Positions 1 through 7,411 of a stretch of 13,206 nt of DNA are shown here, piece by piece. The notes beneath the pieces were generated by a model that saw only the letters and a program-made list of their open reading frames with translations, did not search any database and was not told where the DNA came from. Position 1 is the first letter of the stretch. Each line of letters begins with the position of its first letter. Origin of the DNA: Myxococcales bacterium (lineage in GTDB: Bacteria > Myxococcota > Myxococcia > Myxococcales > Anaeromyxobacteraceae); NCBI GenBank assembly GCA_021784995.1, contig JAJYHA010000197.1, positions 1 through 13,206 on the forward strand, read 5' to 3'. Both the position numbers and the translations under genes were made by a program.

Positions 1-1176
1 CCCGAGGCCGCGCCGTCGCCGGCCGCGCCGTCGCCGCCGGCGCGCCGCCGCGGGCCGAGGCTCGAGCGCGTGTGGGACTTCGCGTGGCGCGAGGCCCTGG
101 AGCTCCGCCGCGATCCGGTGCGCGCCACCCTGGCGCTCGCGGGGTCGCTGCTCCTCATGCTGGTGATCGGCTTCGGGATCACCCTCGACGTGGAGGACCT
201 CCGGTACGCCGTGCTCGATCGCGACCAGACCGGCCTGAGCCGCGACTACGCCCTCCAGCTGGCGGGGTCGCGGTACTTCAGCGAGCGGGCGCCCATCGCG
301 GACCCCGCCGAGCTCGACCGGCGCATGCGGACCGGCGAGCTGGCGCTGGCGCTCGAGATCCCGCACGGCTTCGCGCGCGACGTGGCGCGCGGCAGGAGGG
401 TGGAGATCGGCGCCTGGATCGACGGCGCGATGCCCCAGCGCGCGGAGACGGTCGGCGGTTACGTCGAGGGCATGCACCGGCACTGGCTCGCGCAGCGGCT
501 GCGCGAGCGAACCGGCGCGCCCGAGCCCGCGCCGGCCGTGGTCGAGACCCGCTTCCGCTACAACCCCGACGTGAAGAGCCTGAACGCGATGGTGCCGGCG
601 GTCGTCCCGCTGCTGCTGCTCCTCCTCCCGGCCATGCTGACGGCGCTGGCGGTGGTGCGCGAGAAGGAGATGGGCTCGATCGTCAACTTCTACGTCACCC
701 CCGTCACCCGCAGCGAGTTCCTCCTGGGCAAGCAGCTCCCGTACGTCGCGCTCGCGATGGTAAACTTCGGCGTCCTCTGCCTGGCCTCCGCCACGCTGTT
801 CGGTGTCCCCATCACGGGGAGCCTGCCGACGCTGACCCTGGCTGCGCTCCTGTTCACCGTCGGCTCCACCGGGATGGGGCTCCTGGCCTCGACGCTGACG
901 CGCAGCCAGGTGGCGGCCATGTTCTTCACCATGGTCGGGACGATGATCCCCGCCGTCCAGTACGCAGGGCTGATCAACCCCGTCTCGTCGCTGCAGGGGG
1001 CGAGCCGCGTGGTCGGCCTGGCCTACCCCGCCACCCACATGTTCCTCGTCAGCCGCGGCGTCTTCAGCAAGGCGCTGGGCCTCGCCGACCTCCACGGCGA
1101 GCTCTGGCCCCTGCTGGCGGCGGTGCCGGTCATCCTCGGCGCCTCGATCGCGCTGCTCCGGAAGCAGGAGGCGTGA
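1..1176 (+). CDS. rbbA: RbbA-type ABC transporter, C-terminal permease half (5' partial)
   Basis: The frame is open from the first base, so the protein enters from outside the window. A GTG at 70 could serve as a start, but the frame before it encodes a Pro/Ala/Arg-rich linker with a tandem AAPSP. This fits the tail of the fused ATPase-permease RbbA, whose two nucleotide-binding domains would lie upstream. Visible parts, numbered from base 1: linker 1-23; a membrane helix at about 39-60 (LALAGSLLLMLVIGFGI); a large external domain with the family segments VLDRDQTGLSRDYALQLAGS and WIDGAMPQRAETV; then about five helices from residue 195 on, ending in LLRKQEA. The coupling segment VREKEMGSIVNFYVTPVTR is typical of ABC-2 (type 3) permeases. 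From memory it resembles E. coli RbbA closely. In E. coli, RbbA is described as ribosome-associated, but its domains are those of an exporter working with a HlyD-like adaptor (YhiI) and YhhJ. The substrate cannot be told. Confidence 0.9.
   Translation, partial: PEAAPSPAAPSPPARRRGPRLERVWDFAWREALELRRDPVRATLALAGSLLLMLVIGFGITLDVEDLRYAVLDRDQTGLSRDYALQLAGSRYFSERAPIADPAELDRRMRTGELALALEIPHGFARDVARGRRVEIGAWIDGAMPQRAETVGGYVEGMHRHWLAQRLRERTGAPEPAPAVVETRFRYNPDVKSLNAMVPAVVPLLLLLLPAMLTALAVVREKEMGSIVNFYVTPVTRSEFLLGKQLPYVALAMVNFGVLCLASATLFGVPITGSLPTLTLAALLFTVGSTGMGLLASTLTRSQVAAMFFTMVGTMIPAVQYAGLINPVSSLQGASRVVGLAYPATHMFLVSRGVFSKALGLADLHGELWPLLAAVPVILGASIALLRKQEA
7..36 (+). repeat. Two tandem copies of a 15-bp unit in the RbbA linker
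   Basis: Two perfect copies of GCCGCGCCGTCGCCG (7-21 and 22-36) lie in frame and encode AAPSP twice, followed by more Pro/Ala/Arg. They form the flexible linker between the ATPase and membrane halves. Slippage here would change linker length without breaking the frame. Confidence 0.8.
1166..1171 (+). promoter_or_regulatory. Ribosome binding site for the yhhJ homologue
   Basis: A perfect AGGAGG sits inside the last codons of the rbbA homologue, six bases before the GTG at 1178. It decides that non-ATG start and indicates that the two permease genes are translated from one message. Confidence 0.85.
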
Positions 1177-1177
1177 C

Positions 1178-2305
1178 GTGCGCCGGCGCCTGGACAACGT
1201 CTACCGCCTGGGCGTCAAGGAGCTGTGGAGCCTGGGGCGCGAGCCGATGATGCTGGCGCTCATCGTCTACACGTTCACGGTCGCGGTGTACACCGCCGCC
1301 ACCGGGGTCCCCGAGCCGCTCCACCACGTCCCGATCGCCATCGCCGACGGCGACGGCTCGGCGCTCTCGGCGCGCATCGCCGCTGCGTTCCAGCGGCCGC
1401 GCTTCATCCCGCCGGTCCACGTCACCGAGGCCGAGATCGACGCCGGCCTCGACGCGGGGGCCTACACGTTCGTCCTCGACGTGCCGCCCCACTTCCAGCG
1501 CGACGTGCTGGCCGGCCGCGCCCCCCGGCTGCAGCTCGACGTCGACGCGACGCGGATGAGCCAGGCCTTCACGGGCAGCGGCTTCGTGCAGCAGGTGGTG
1601 ATGGGGGAGATCGGCGAGTTCGTGCAGCGCCACCGCGGGTTCCCCGCGCAGCCCGTGGAGCTGGCGCTGCGCGCGCGCTTCAACCCCGCGCTCGAGCAGG
1701 CCTGGTTCGGCTCCGTGATGGAGGTGGTCGGCCACGTGACGATGCTGTCGATCATCCTGACCGGGGCGGCGCTCCTCCGCGAGCGGGAGCACGGGACGAT
1801 CGAGCACCTGCTCGTCATGCCGGTCACGCCCGCGGAGATCATGCTGGCCAAGGTCTGGTCCATGGGCCTGGTGGTGCTGGTGGCCGCGGCGCTCTCCCTG
1901 CAGCTGATCGTGCGCGGCGCGCTGCGCGTCCCCATCGAGGGCTCGATCGCGCTCTTCCTGGTGGGCACGGCGCTGCACCTCTTCGCCACCACGTCCATGG
2001 GCATCTTCATGGCGACCCTGGCGCGCAGCATGCCGCAGCTCGGCCTGCTCGTCCTCCTCGTGCTGCTGCCGCTCCAGATGCTCTCCGGCGGCATGACGCC
2101 GCGGGAGAGCATGCCCCGGCTCGTGCGCGACCTGATGCTCCTGGCGCCGACCACCCACTACACGGAGCTGAGCCAGGCCATCCTCTATCGCGGGGCCGGC
2201 CTCGACGTGGTGTGGAGGGCCTTCGCCGCGCTGCTCGGGACGGGGGCGCTGCTCTTCGCCGTCTCGCTGGCGCGGTTCCGCAAGGCCATCGGCCAGCTCG
2301 CCTGA
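1178..2305 (+). CDS. yhhJ: YhhJ-type ABC-2 permease
   Basis: This is a full-length 375-residue membrane protein, the size of E. coli YhhJ. One helix near residues 24-42 is followed by a large extracytoplasmic domain (about 45-180) with the family segments NVDATRMSQAFTG-like (here LDVDATRMSQAFTGSGF) and RFNPALEQAWFGSVM. Four or five further helices follow. The coupling motif REREHGTIEHLLVMPVTP (about residues 207-224) is the ABC-2 hallmark, and LSGGMTPRESMP precedes the last segments. The GTG start follows the rbbA stop by one base and has a perfect Shine-Dalgarno. The protein should be the second permease of an RbbA/YhhJ exporter; the adaptor gene would lie outside the window. It ends tail to tail with livF, 16 bases away. 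Substrate unknown. Confidence 0.92.
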   Translation: MRRRLDNVYRLGVKELWSLGREPMMLALIVYTFTVAVYTAATGVPEPLHHVPIAIADGDGSALSARIAAAFQRPRFIPPVHVTEAEIDAGLDAGAYTFVLDVPPHFQRDVLAGRAPRLQLDVDATRMSQAFTGSGFVQQVVMGEIGEFVQRHRGFPAQPVELALRARFNPALEQAWFGSVMEVVGHVTMLSIILTGAALLREREHGTIEHLLVMPVTPAEIMLAKVWSMGLVVLVAAALSLQLIVRGALRVPIEGSIALFLVGTALHLFATTSMGIFMATLARSMPQLGLLVLLVLLPLQMLSGGMTPRESMPRLVRDLMLLAPTTHYTELSQAILYRGAGLDVVWRAFAALLGTGALLFAVSLARFRKAIGQLA

Positions 2306-2321
2306 CGGCGCCGGCGGCCGG

Positions 2322-3026
2322 CTACAGCCCCAGGTAGGCCTCGCGCACGCGCTCGTTCGCGAGCAGCTCGGCGCCGGTGCCGGCCAGCACCACCCGGCCC
2401 GACTCCAGGACGAAGCCGCGGTGGGCGATGGCCAGCGCGTGCTCGGTGTTCTGCTCCACCAGGAGGACCGTCACCCCGGCGCGGTTGATGGTCTCCACCA
2501 CCCGGAACATCTCCTCCACCATGATGGGCGCGAGCCCGAGCGACGGCTCGTCGAGCATCAGGACGCGCGGGCCAGCCATGAGCCCGCGCCCGATGGCCAC
2601 CATCTGCTGCTCGCCGCCCGAGAGCGTCCCCGCGAGCTGCCGCTGCCGGTCGCGCAGGCGCGGGAAGGTGGAGAAGACCTCCTCCAGCCGGCGCGCCTGG
2701 TGGGGCCGCGCGACGGGCGTGAACCCGCCCAGGAGCAGGTTGTCGCGGACCGTCATCTCGGGAAAGAGCTTCCGGCCCTCGGGGACGTGGATCACTCCAC
2801 GCTCGACGATGGCCGCGGCCGGGAGGTGGTCGATCGGCTCGCCGTCGAGCCGCACGCTCCCGTGCTGCGGCCGCAGCAGGCCAGAGATGGTCTTGAGGGT
2901 GGTCGTCTTGCCCGCGCCGTTCGCGCCGACGAGCGCGACGATCTCGCCCGCACCGACGTCGAAGCGCACGTCCCACACGGCCCGGATCGGGCCGTAGGAG
3001 ACCTGGAGCCCCTCCACGCTCAGCAC
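2322..3026 (-). CDS. livF: Branched-chain amino acid ABC transporter ATPase LivF
   Basis: This 234-residue protein is a complete ABC ATPase of the LivF subgroup, which energises high-affinity uptake of branched-chain or related amino acids together with LivG. Visible motifs: Walker A GANGAGKT at 34-41; the LivF-type VPEGR segment at 81-85; signature LSGGEQQ at 135-141; Walker B VLMLDE at 155-160; and LVEQN at 189-193, where Gln replaces the switch His as is usual in LivF. The start is a GTG whose first bases overlap the livG stop by seven nucleotides, so translation is probably coupled. It is the last gene of the operon. The chemical identity of the substrate is not fixed by this subunit. Confidence 0.95.
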   Translation of the reverse strand: MLSVEGLQVSYGPIRAVWDVRFDVGAGEIVALVGANGAGKTTTLKTISGLLRPQHGSVRLDGEPIDHLPAAAIVERGVIHVPEGRKLFPEMTVRDNLLLGGFTPVARPHQARRLEEVFSTFPRLRDRQRQLAGTLSGGEQQMVAIGRGLMAGPRVLMLDEPSLGLAPIMVEEMFRVVETINRAGVTVLLVEQNTEHALAIAHRGFVLESGRVVLAGTGAELLANERVREAYLGL

Positions 3027-3745
3027 CGGGCGGCCCTCTTTCCGAAGTAGGCCGCGATCACGCCGGGGTCCTGCACCACCGCGGCGGGCGGCCCGTCCGC
3101 GATCTTCGCCCCCTGGTTCACGACCACCACCCGGTCGGAGATGCGCATGATGGCCTTCATCACGTGCTCGACCAGCACCACCGTCACGCCCTCGGCCCGG
3201 ATGCGCCGGACCAGCTCCGAGGCGGTGTCCACCTCGCTCGCGGTGAGGCCGCCCATGGGCTCGTCGAGGAGGAGCAGGCGCGGGCCGGTGGCCAGCGCCT
3301 TGGCCAGCTCCAGGCGCCGCTGGTCCATGAGCGTGAGCTGGCTCGCGAGCGCGTCCGCCTTCGTCCCCAGCCCGACGCGCTCCAGGAGCGCCTGCGCGGC
3401 GCGCTCCGCGTCGGGGCGCGACCGGTGCCGCAGGAAGGACGCCAGGGTGACGTTCTCCCGGGCCGAGAGGCCGGGGAAGGGCTTCACGATCTGGAACGTG
3501 CGGGCGATCCCGCGCCGCGTCACGGCGTGCGGGCGCAGGCCCACCACGCTCCGGCCGTCGAGCCGGATCTCCCCCGCCGTGGGCCGGACGAAGCCGGTGA
3601 CCAGGTTGAAGACCGTCGTCTTCCCGGCGCCGTTCGGCCCGATGAGGCCGACGATCTCCCCCGCCTCCACGCGGAACGAGAGATCGGCGACGGCGTGGAC
3701 GCCGCCGAAGTACCGCGACAGCCCCTCCACCTCAAGCAGCGCCAT
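3020..3745 (-). CDS. livG: Branched-chain amino acid ABC transporter ATPase LivG
   Basis: This 241-residue protein is the second ATPase of the uptake system. Walker A GPNGAGKT is at 36-43, the Q-loop ARTFQ ends at Gln85, Walker B LLLLDE is at 157-162 and the switch His194 lies in VLVEHVM. The signature position, normally a Gly-containing LSGGQ or LPYGQ, reads LTLMD at 137-141 and runs straight into QRRLELAKAL. The Gly residues are missing, but the flanking QRRLE-LA-AL is typical of LivG. As I recall, similar Gly-less LivG signatures occur in related bacteria, so activity may be retained. The ATG start lies inside the end of livM (14-base overlap), and the stop overlaps the livF start. Confidence 0.94.
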   Translation of the reverse strand: MALLEVEGLSRYFGGVHAVADLSFRVEAGEIVGLIGPNGAGKTTVFNLVTGFVRPTAGEIRLDGRSVVGLRPHAVTRRGIARTFQIVKPFPGLSARENVTLASFLRHRSRPDAERAAQALLERVGLGTKADALASQLTLMDQRRLELAKALATGPRLLLLDEPMGGLTASEVDTASELVRRIRAEGVTVVLVEHVMKAIMRISDRVVVVNQGAKIADGPPAAVVQDPGVIAAYFGKRAARC

Positions 3746-4181
3746 GATCCACCAGGCGGGCGCCGGCGGCCGCGATCCACCGCCGGGCGCGCCCCCATAT
3801 GCCGTCGGGCATGTAGCGGATGACCAGCATCATGAAGAGGCCGTAGAAGACCAGGTGCCCCACCTGGAAGCGCTCGCGGACCGTCTCGCCGACGGTGGTC
3901 AGGAAGACGGCGCCGAGGAGCGGGCCGCCGGTGGTGCCGAGGCCTCCCACCATGGCGATGAAGACCATCTCCATCGAGAGCGCGATGTTCAGCACGGCGT
4001 CGGGGTCGACGTAGCGGAAGTAGAAGGCGTAGAAGCCGCCCAGCACGTTCCAGGCCGCCCCGAGCGCCGTCCACATGAGCACCAGGATGCAGACGTGGAG
4101 GAAGAAGGAGTCGTGGACGGCCAGCGGGAGGCAGGCGACCAGGGCCGCGCCGACCAGCCACGCGAGGAGCCCTCGCGTCAC
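3732..4181 (-). CDS. livM: LivM-type permease with an internal deletion
   Basis: The GTG start overlaps the livH stop (GTGA). The frame runs 149 codons and ends inside livG, exactly where livM belongs. The family is normally about 300-350 residues. Here residues 1-49 match the LivM N-terminus (helices, then TALGAAWNVLGG). Residue 50 then jumps to FYAFYFRYVDPDAVLNIALS and EMVFIAMVGGLGTTGGPLLG, which belong near the C-terminal third. The central block, including the segment resembling GQxSxGHAAF, the middle helices and the EAA-like cytoplasmic loop, is absent. Both ends stay in frame and the C-terminus (MPDGIWGRARRW) is intact. This is best read as an in-frame deletion of roughly 150-190 codons, either genuine or created during assembly. 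If it is real, the permease is unlikely to work. Confidence 0.85.
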   Translation of the reverse strand: MTRGLLAWLVGAALVACLPLAVHDSFFLHVCILVLMWTALGAAWNVLGGFYAFYFRYVDPDAVLNIALSMEMVFIAMVGGLGTTGGPLLGAVFLTTVGETVRERFQVGHLVFYGLFMMLVIRYMPDGIWGRARRWIAAAGARLVDHGAA

Positions 4182-5041
4182 TTGCCGACCCCGAACAGCC
4201 CGGACGGCCGGTAGAGGAGGATGAGCAGGAAGAGGACGAAGCCGATCCCGTCCTTGTAGGTGGCCGAGACGTAGACGGCGCCCAGCGACTCCACCACGCC
4301 GAGCAGCACGCCGCCGGCGATGGCGCCGGGGATGGAGCCCAGGCCGCCCAGCACCACGATCACGAAGCACTTCACGATGAGGAGCTCGCCCACGGTGGGG
4401 TAGAGGTAGAGCGAGGGCGCGAGCAGCACCCCCGCGGCCCCCGCCAGGGCGGTCCCCAGCCCGAAGGTCACCAGGGCGATGCGCTCCACGTCGATGCCCA
4501 TCAGGACGGCCGCGTCGGCGCTCTGGCTGGTCGCGCGGATGGCGCGCCCCAGGTTGGTGCGGCCGAGGAACAGGTAGAGCGCGGCGGTGATGGCGAGCGC
4601 CAGCGCGAACGCGAGCGCCAGCGGGACGCTGATCGAGATGCCGAGGGGCCGCAGCGGCGTGACCCCGTAGGAGAGCGAGATGGTCCGGTAGTCGCCCGTC
4701 CAGAGGAGCAGGGCGAGGTTGGCGACCAGCAGCGAGAGGCCGGCCGTGTAGAGCAGCGTGTTGAGCTCGCCCCCGGGGATGATCCGGCGCAGGAGCAGGC
4801 GGTAGACGAGGACGCCGCCCAGGAACATGAGCGGCGTCCAGAGGAGCAGCGAGACGAAGGGATCGAGGTGCCAGAGCGCCTGGCCCCAGAAGGCCCCGAA
4901 CATGCCGAGCATCACCATCTCGCCGTGGGCGAGGTTGATGATGCGCATCACGCCGAAGACGACCGTCAGCCCGATGCCGATCATGGCGTAGAGCGCGCCG
5001 GTCAGGACGCCGCTCACCAGCGTCTGGGCAAACGTTTCCAT
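4178..5041 (-). CDS. livH: Branched-chain amino acid ABC transporter permease LivH
   Basis: This 287-residue integral membrane protein has about eight hydrophobic segments and the normal length for LivH. Recognisable segments are the N-terminal GALYAMIGIGLTVVFGVMRI and NLAHGEMVMLG (about 14-47); the cytoplasmic loop GRAIRATSQSADAAVLMGID (about 167-186), which contacts the ATPase; and VIVVLGGLGSIPGAIAGG near 227-244. It ends LYRPSGLFGVGK. The ATG start follows livK by 42 bases, with a GGAGG somewhat far upstream. The stop overlaps the livM GTG. It should form the membrane channel with LivM, whose gene is shortened here. Confidence 0.95.
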   Translation of the reverse strand: METFAQTLVSGVLTGALYAMIGIGLTVVFGVMRIINLAHGEMVMLGMFGAFWGQALWHLDPFVSLLLWTPLMFLGGVLVYRLLLRRIIPGGELNTLLYTAGLSLLVANLALLLWTGDYRTISLSYGVTPLRPLGISISVPLALAFALALAITAALYLFLGRTNLGRAIRATSQSADAAVLMGIDVERIALVTFGLGTALAGAAGVLLAPSLYLYPTVGELLIVKCFVIVVLGGLGSIPGAIAGGVLLGVVESLGAVYVSATYKDGIGFVLFLLILLYRPSGLFGVGK

Positions 5042-5083
5042 CGATCGGCCGCCGCCGCCTCCGCCCCGCCGCGCCCTGCGGTC

Positions 5084-6307
5084 CTACCGGGCCGCCACCT
5101 CGGGGAAGACGAGGTCCGTCTCCTTGTAGGCCTTGGGCCAGACGTTCAGGAGCTGGCCGTCCCTCCACTGCGCCAGGACGGAGTGCTCGGGGGAGTAGAC
5201 GTTCTGGTTGGTGTAGTGGTCGCCGGCGGGCCCGGTCCAGTTGCCGAACTTCACCTTCCCGAAGACGGTCGTCATGTCGGTCGCGAGCAGCGCCTTCCGC
5301 ACGGCGTCGCGGTCGGCGTCGAGGTTGCCGGTCAGCTTCGCGCGCCGGAGCGCGTCGGCGATGATGTAGACGGCGGAGTAGCCCTCCACCTCGTGCTCGT
5401 GCGGCCAGATCCCGTACTTCGCGTGGAACTTCTCGTAGAAGGCCCGGGTCTTCGGATCGTTCGGGTTGCCCGACCAGGCGGCCGACGAGAAGACGTTCTG
5501 CGCGAGCGGTCCGAGCTGGGAGGCGAAGTCGGCCACGCCGAAGCCGCCGCCGAACCCGACGAACGCGCGCGGCTTGATGCCGATCTCCTTCGCGTGGCGC
5601 ACCAGCAGGATCGCGTCGGTGGTGGAGACCGCCATCATGAGCAGGTAGTCGGGGTTGGTGCCCTTCACCTTCGTCATGATGGGCTTGAAGTCGAGCGTGT
5701 TCACCGGGTACGCCTCGTCGGCGACGATGGGGACGTGCTTCGACCTGAGGAACGCCATGGCCGCCGCGGCGATGGTCTTGCCGAAGAGCGTGTTGTCGTA
5801 GACGACCGCCGCCGACTTCGGCATGGCCCCCGGCATCTCGCCGATGAACGAATCGAAGGCGGCCGGGTAGATGGAGCCGGTGGGGTTGTTCCGGAAGACC
5901 CACTCGAAGCCCTTCGCCGTGATCATGTCGGCCGACGGGTGGTCGACCAGGTAGGGCGTCTTGAGCCGCTGGCAGACGGAGGCGATCTCCATCGCCTGCC
6001 CGGAGGCCCGGCCACCGGTCATGACGAGCACCTTCTCCTGCGTGATCAGCTTCTCGGTGACGGTCGCGGCCAGGGAGTTCTTGGCCGTGTGGTCCTCGAT
6101 GACCACCTCCAGCTTCCGTCCCTGGACGCCGCCCGCCGCGTTGATCTCCTCGAGGGCGAGCGAGTAGGCCTTCTTGAACTTGTCCCCGAACGGCGCGTCG
6201 GGGCCGGTCATGGGCTGGGGGGCGCCGATCTTGATCGGCTGGGCGAAGGACGGCGACGCGACGAGCGCGACCGCCAGGACCAGCGTTGAAGTGACGAGCT
6301 TCCGCAT
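5084..6307 (-). CDS. livK: Periplasmic substrate-binding protein of the Liv/HAAT family
   Basis: This 407-residue exported protein is the first gene of the uptake operon. A Sec signal peptide covers residues 1-22 (MRKLVTSTLVLAVALVASPSFA, predicted cut before QPIKIG). A type-I periplasmic-binding fold follows: GAPQPMTGPDAPFGDKFKKA, then INAAGGVQGRKLEVVIEDHTA, both typical of the LivK-like Peripla_BP_6 family. AAG at 6319-6317 leading into GGAG gives a good Shine-Dalgarno about seven bases before the ATG. The family binds branched-chain amino acids but also amides, urea and aromatic acids, so the ligand is uncertain. No lipobox is present. Confidence 0.92.
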   Translation of the reverse strand: MRKLVTSTLVLAVALVASPSFAQPIKIGAPQPMTGPDAPFGDKFKKAYSLALEEINAAGGVQGRKLEVVIEDHTAKNSLAATVTEKLITQEKVLVMTGGRASGQAMEIASVCQRLKTPYLVDHPSADMITAKGFEWVFRNNPTGSIYPAAFDSFIGEMPGAMPKSAAVVYDNTLFGKTIAAAAMAFLRSKHVPIVADEAYPVNTLDFKPIMTKVKGTNPDYLLMMAVSTTDAILLVRHAKEIGIKPRAFVGFGGGFGVADFASQLGPLAQNVFSSAAWSGNPNDPKTRAFYEKFHAKYGIWPHEHEVEGYSAVYIIADALRRAKLTGNLDADRDAVRKALLATDMTTVFGKVKFGNWTGPAGDHYTNQNVYSPEHSVLAQWRDGQLLNVWPKAYKETDLVFPEVAAR

Positions 6308-6483
6308 CGACGGCTCCTTGCTGCGCCGAGGTTCGCGCGCGGTGAAACTGGGTGCGCCAGCTTAGCGCCTGCGGCCGGGTGACGCCCCGTCCCGGCGGGG
6401 GACCCGGGAGGCGGGGGCCGCGGTTCGGCACGGTGCGTCATCGGGCCGGGCGCGCCGTCGCGAGACGCCCCCGGTCGCGAGCG

Positions 6484-6900
6484 CTATCCGTCCTCGCGGA
6501 GGAGCATCAGCCCCACCGTCCCGTGCGCCACGACCTCGCCGTCCGAGCGAGTCACCCGGACGGTCAGGCTGGCGGTGCGGCGTCCGAGGTGGACGACGTC
6601 GCAGCGCGAGACGAGGTGATCGCCCACCGCCGCCGGGCGGACGAAGCTCACCGCGAGGTGCGTCGTCGCGACCGACATGCCCGACGGGAGGAAGGGCCGC
6701 GGGAAGAAGCACACCGTGTCCACCAGGGTGGCGACGAGCCCCCCGTGCGCGCCGCCGCGGTAGTTGCCGTGCTCTTCCCGGACGTCGGCCTCGACGATCG
6801 CGTGACGCTCGCCGCTCTCGCGCACGCGGACGCCGAGCGTCCGCAGGAAAGGTACGCCCTGCTCGGAGAGGACCGGCCGGCCCATGCGTCCTTGGTGCAT
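6484..6900 (-). CDS. PaaI-family hotdog thioesterase
   Basis: From the chosen ATG the protein has 138 residues, usual for a single hotdog domain. The PaaI-type active-site stretch is clear: Asn46, then GGAHGG (His52-Gly53-Gly54) and Asp61 in LVDTV, on the central helix. The later strands are THLAVSFVRPA and VRVTRSDGEVVAHG. Such enzymes hydrolyse acyl-CoA thioesters in the cytoplasm, often phenylacetyl-CoA or other aromatic acyl-CoAs; the substrate here is unknown. The frame is open back to 6981, but the added 27 residues are low-complexity and unlike the family. A second ATG at 6885 (MGRPVLSEQG) has AAGGA only three bases upstream and is a possible start. It lies 46 bases after the exported-protein gene and 176 bases before livK. 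Confidence 0.85.
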   Translation of the reverse strand: MHQGRMGRPVLSEQGVPFLRTLGVRVRESGERHAIVEADVREEHGNYRGGAHGGLVATLVDTVCFFPRPFLPSGMSVATTHLAVSFVRPAAVGDHLVSRCDVVHLGRRTASLTVRVTRSDGEVVAHGTVGLMLLREDG

Positions 6901-6946
6901 CGAGGCGGGGCCCCGTGTCAACGCCGGAGCGCCCGCCCGGGCCGCC

Positions 6947-7411
6947 TCACCGCGTCGCGGAGTGCGCTCGCTGCGCTCCACTCCACGCCGGGACCCCGGC
7001 GCCGTCGCGCAGCTGCAGCACCTGGCTCCCCTTCCGGACGCTCGCCGCGAGCGTCACCGGGCTCCCGCTGAAGGCCACGCGCGAGCCCACCACCTCCACC
7101 CGGTCGCCCTTCGCGACCCGCACGCTCTGGTGGTCTACGTACCAGGCCGGTCCGAGGTGGACCACCTCCTCGCCGCGCTCGGTCTTGACCACCATCGCGA
7201 CGATGTCGCGCATCGAGGAGAGCTTCCGGATCTCCAGCACCTCACCGCTGAGCTTCTGGACCTTCGACGCGTCGTAGAGCCGTTCGTACATGCCGCCCGA
7301 GCGCCGGCCCTGCGCCGCGGGTTGGAGTCGGTCCTGCGCCACCGCCGCCACGGGGGACGAGAGCAGCGTCATGAGGAACGCCGTCAGGAACAGCTTGAAC
7401 GAGAAGCGCAC
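6947..7411 (-). CDS. Small exported protein, probable OB-like beta-barrel
   Basis: The product has 154 residues. A Sec signal peptide covers about 1-25 (hydrophobic core LFLTAFLMTLLSS, cut after AAVA). The mature part is beta-rich: KLSGEVLEIRKLSSM, VKTERGEEVVHLGPAWYVD, KGDRVEVVGSRV and RKGSQVLQLRDGAGVPAWSG. The alternating pattern, and the GDxVEVxGS segment in particular, suggest a small OB-type barrel like those in exported metal- or redox-associated proteins, but I recognise no named family with certainty. The start is a GTG at 7411. An overlapping ATG at 7413 is in a frame that stops within ten codons. AAGGGGG and GGAGGTGA precede the start. It is the first of two co-directional genes, followed by the thioesterase. 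Confidence 0.75.
   Translation of the reverse strand: MRFSFKLFLTAFLMTLLSSPVAAVAQDRLQPAAQGRRSGGMYERLYDASKVQKLSGEVLEIRKLSSMRDIVAMVVKTERGEEVVHLGPAWYVDHQSVRVAKGDRVEVVGSRVAFSGSPVTLAASVRKGSQVLQLRDGAGVPAWSGAQRAHSATR

Noticed and set aside
2306..2321. GC-rich self-complementary bases between yhhJ and livF
   Set aside because: The gap is only 16 bases with a very short stem and no T-run on either side, too weak to call a two-way terminator.
3732..6431. An 899-codon minus-strand frame spanning the Liv genes
   Set aside because: Only its last 149 codons (livM) look like protein. The rest is Arg/Gly/Pro-rich and is a shadow of livK and livH in another frame.
6916..6921. A perfect TTGACA on the minus strand before the thioesterase gene
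   Set aside because: No -10-like element lies 16-18 bases downstream (the sequence there is GC-rich), so a promoter is not supported.
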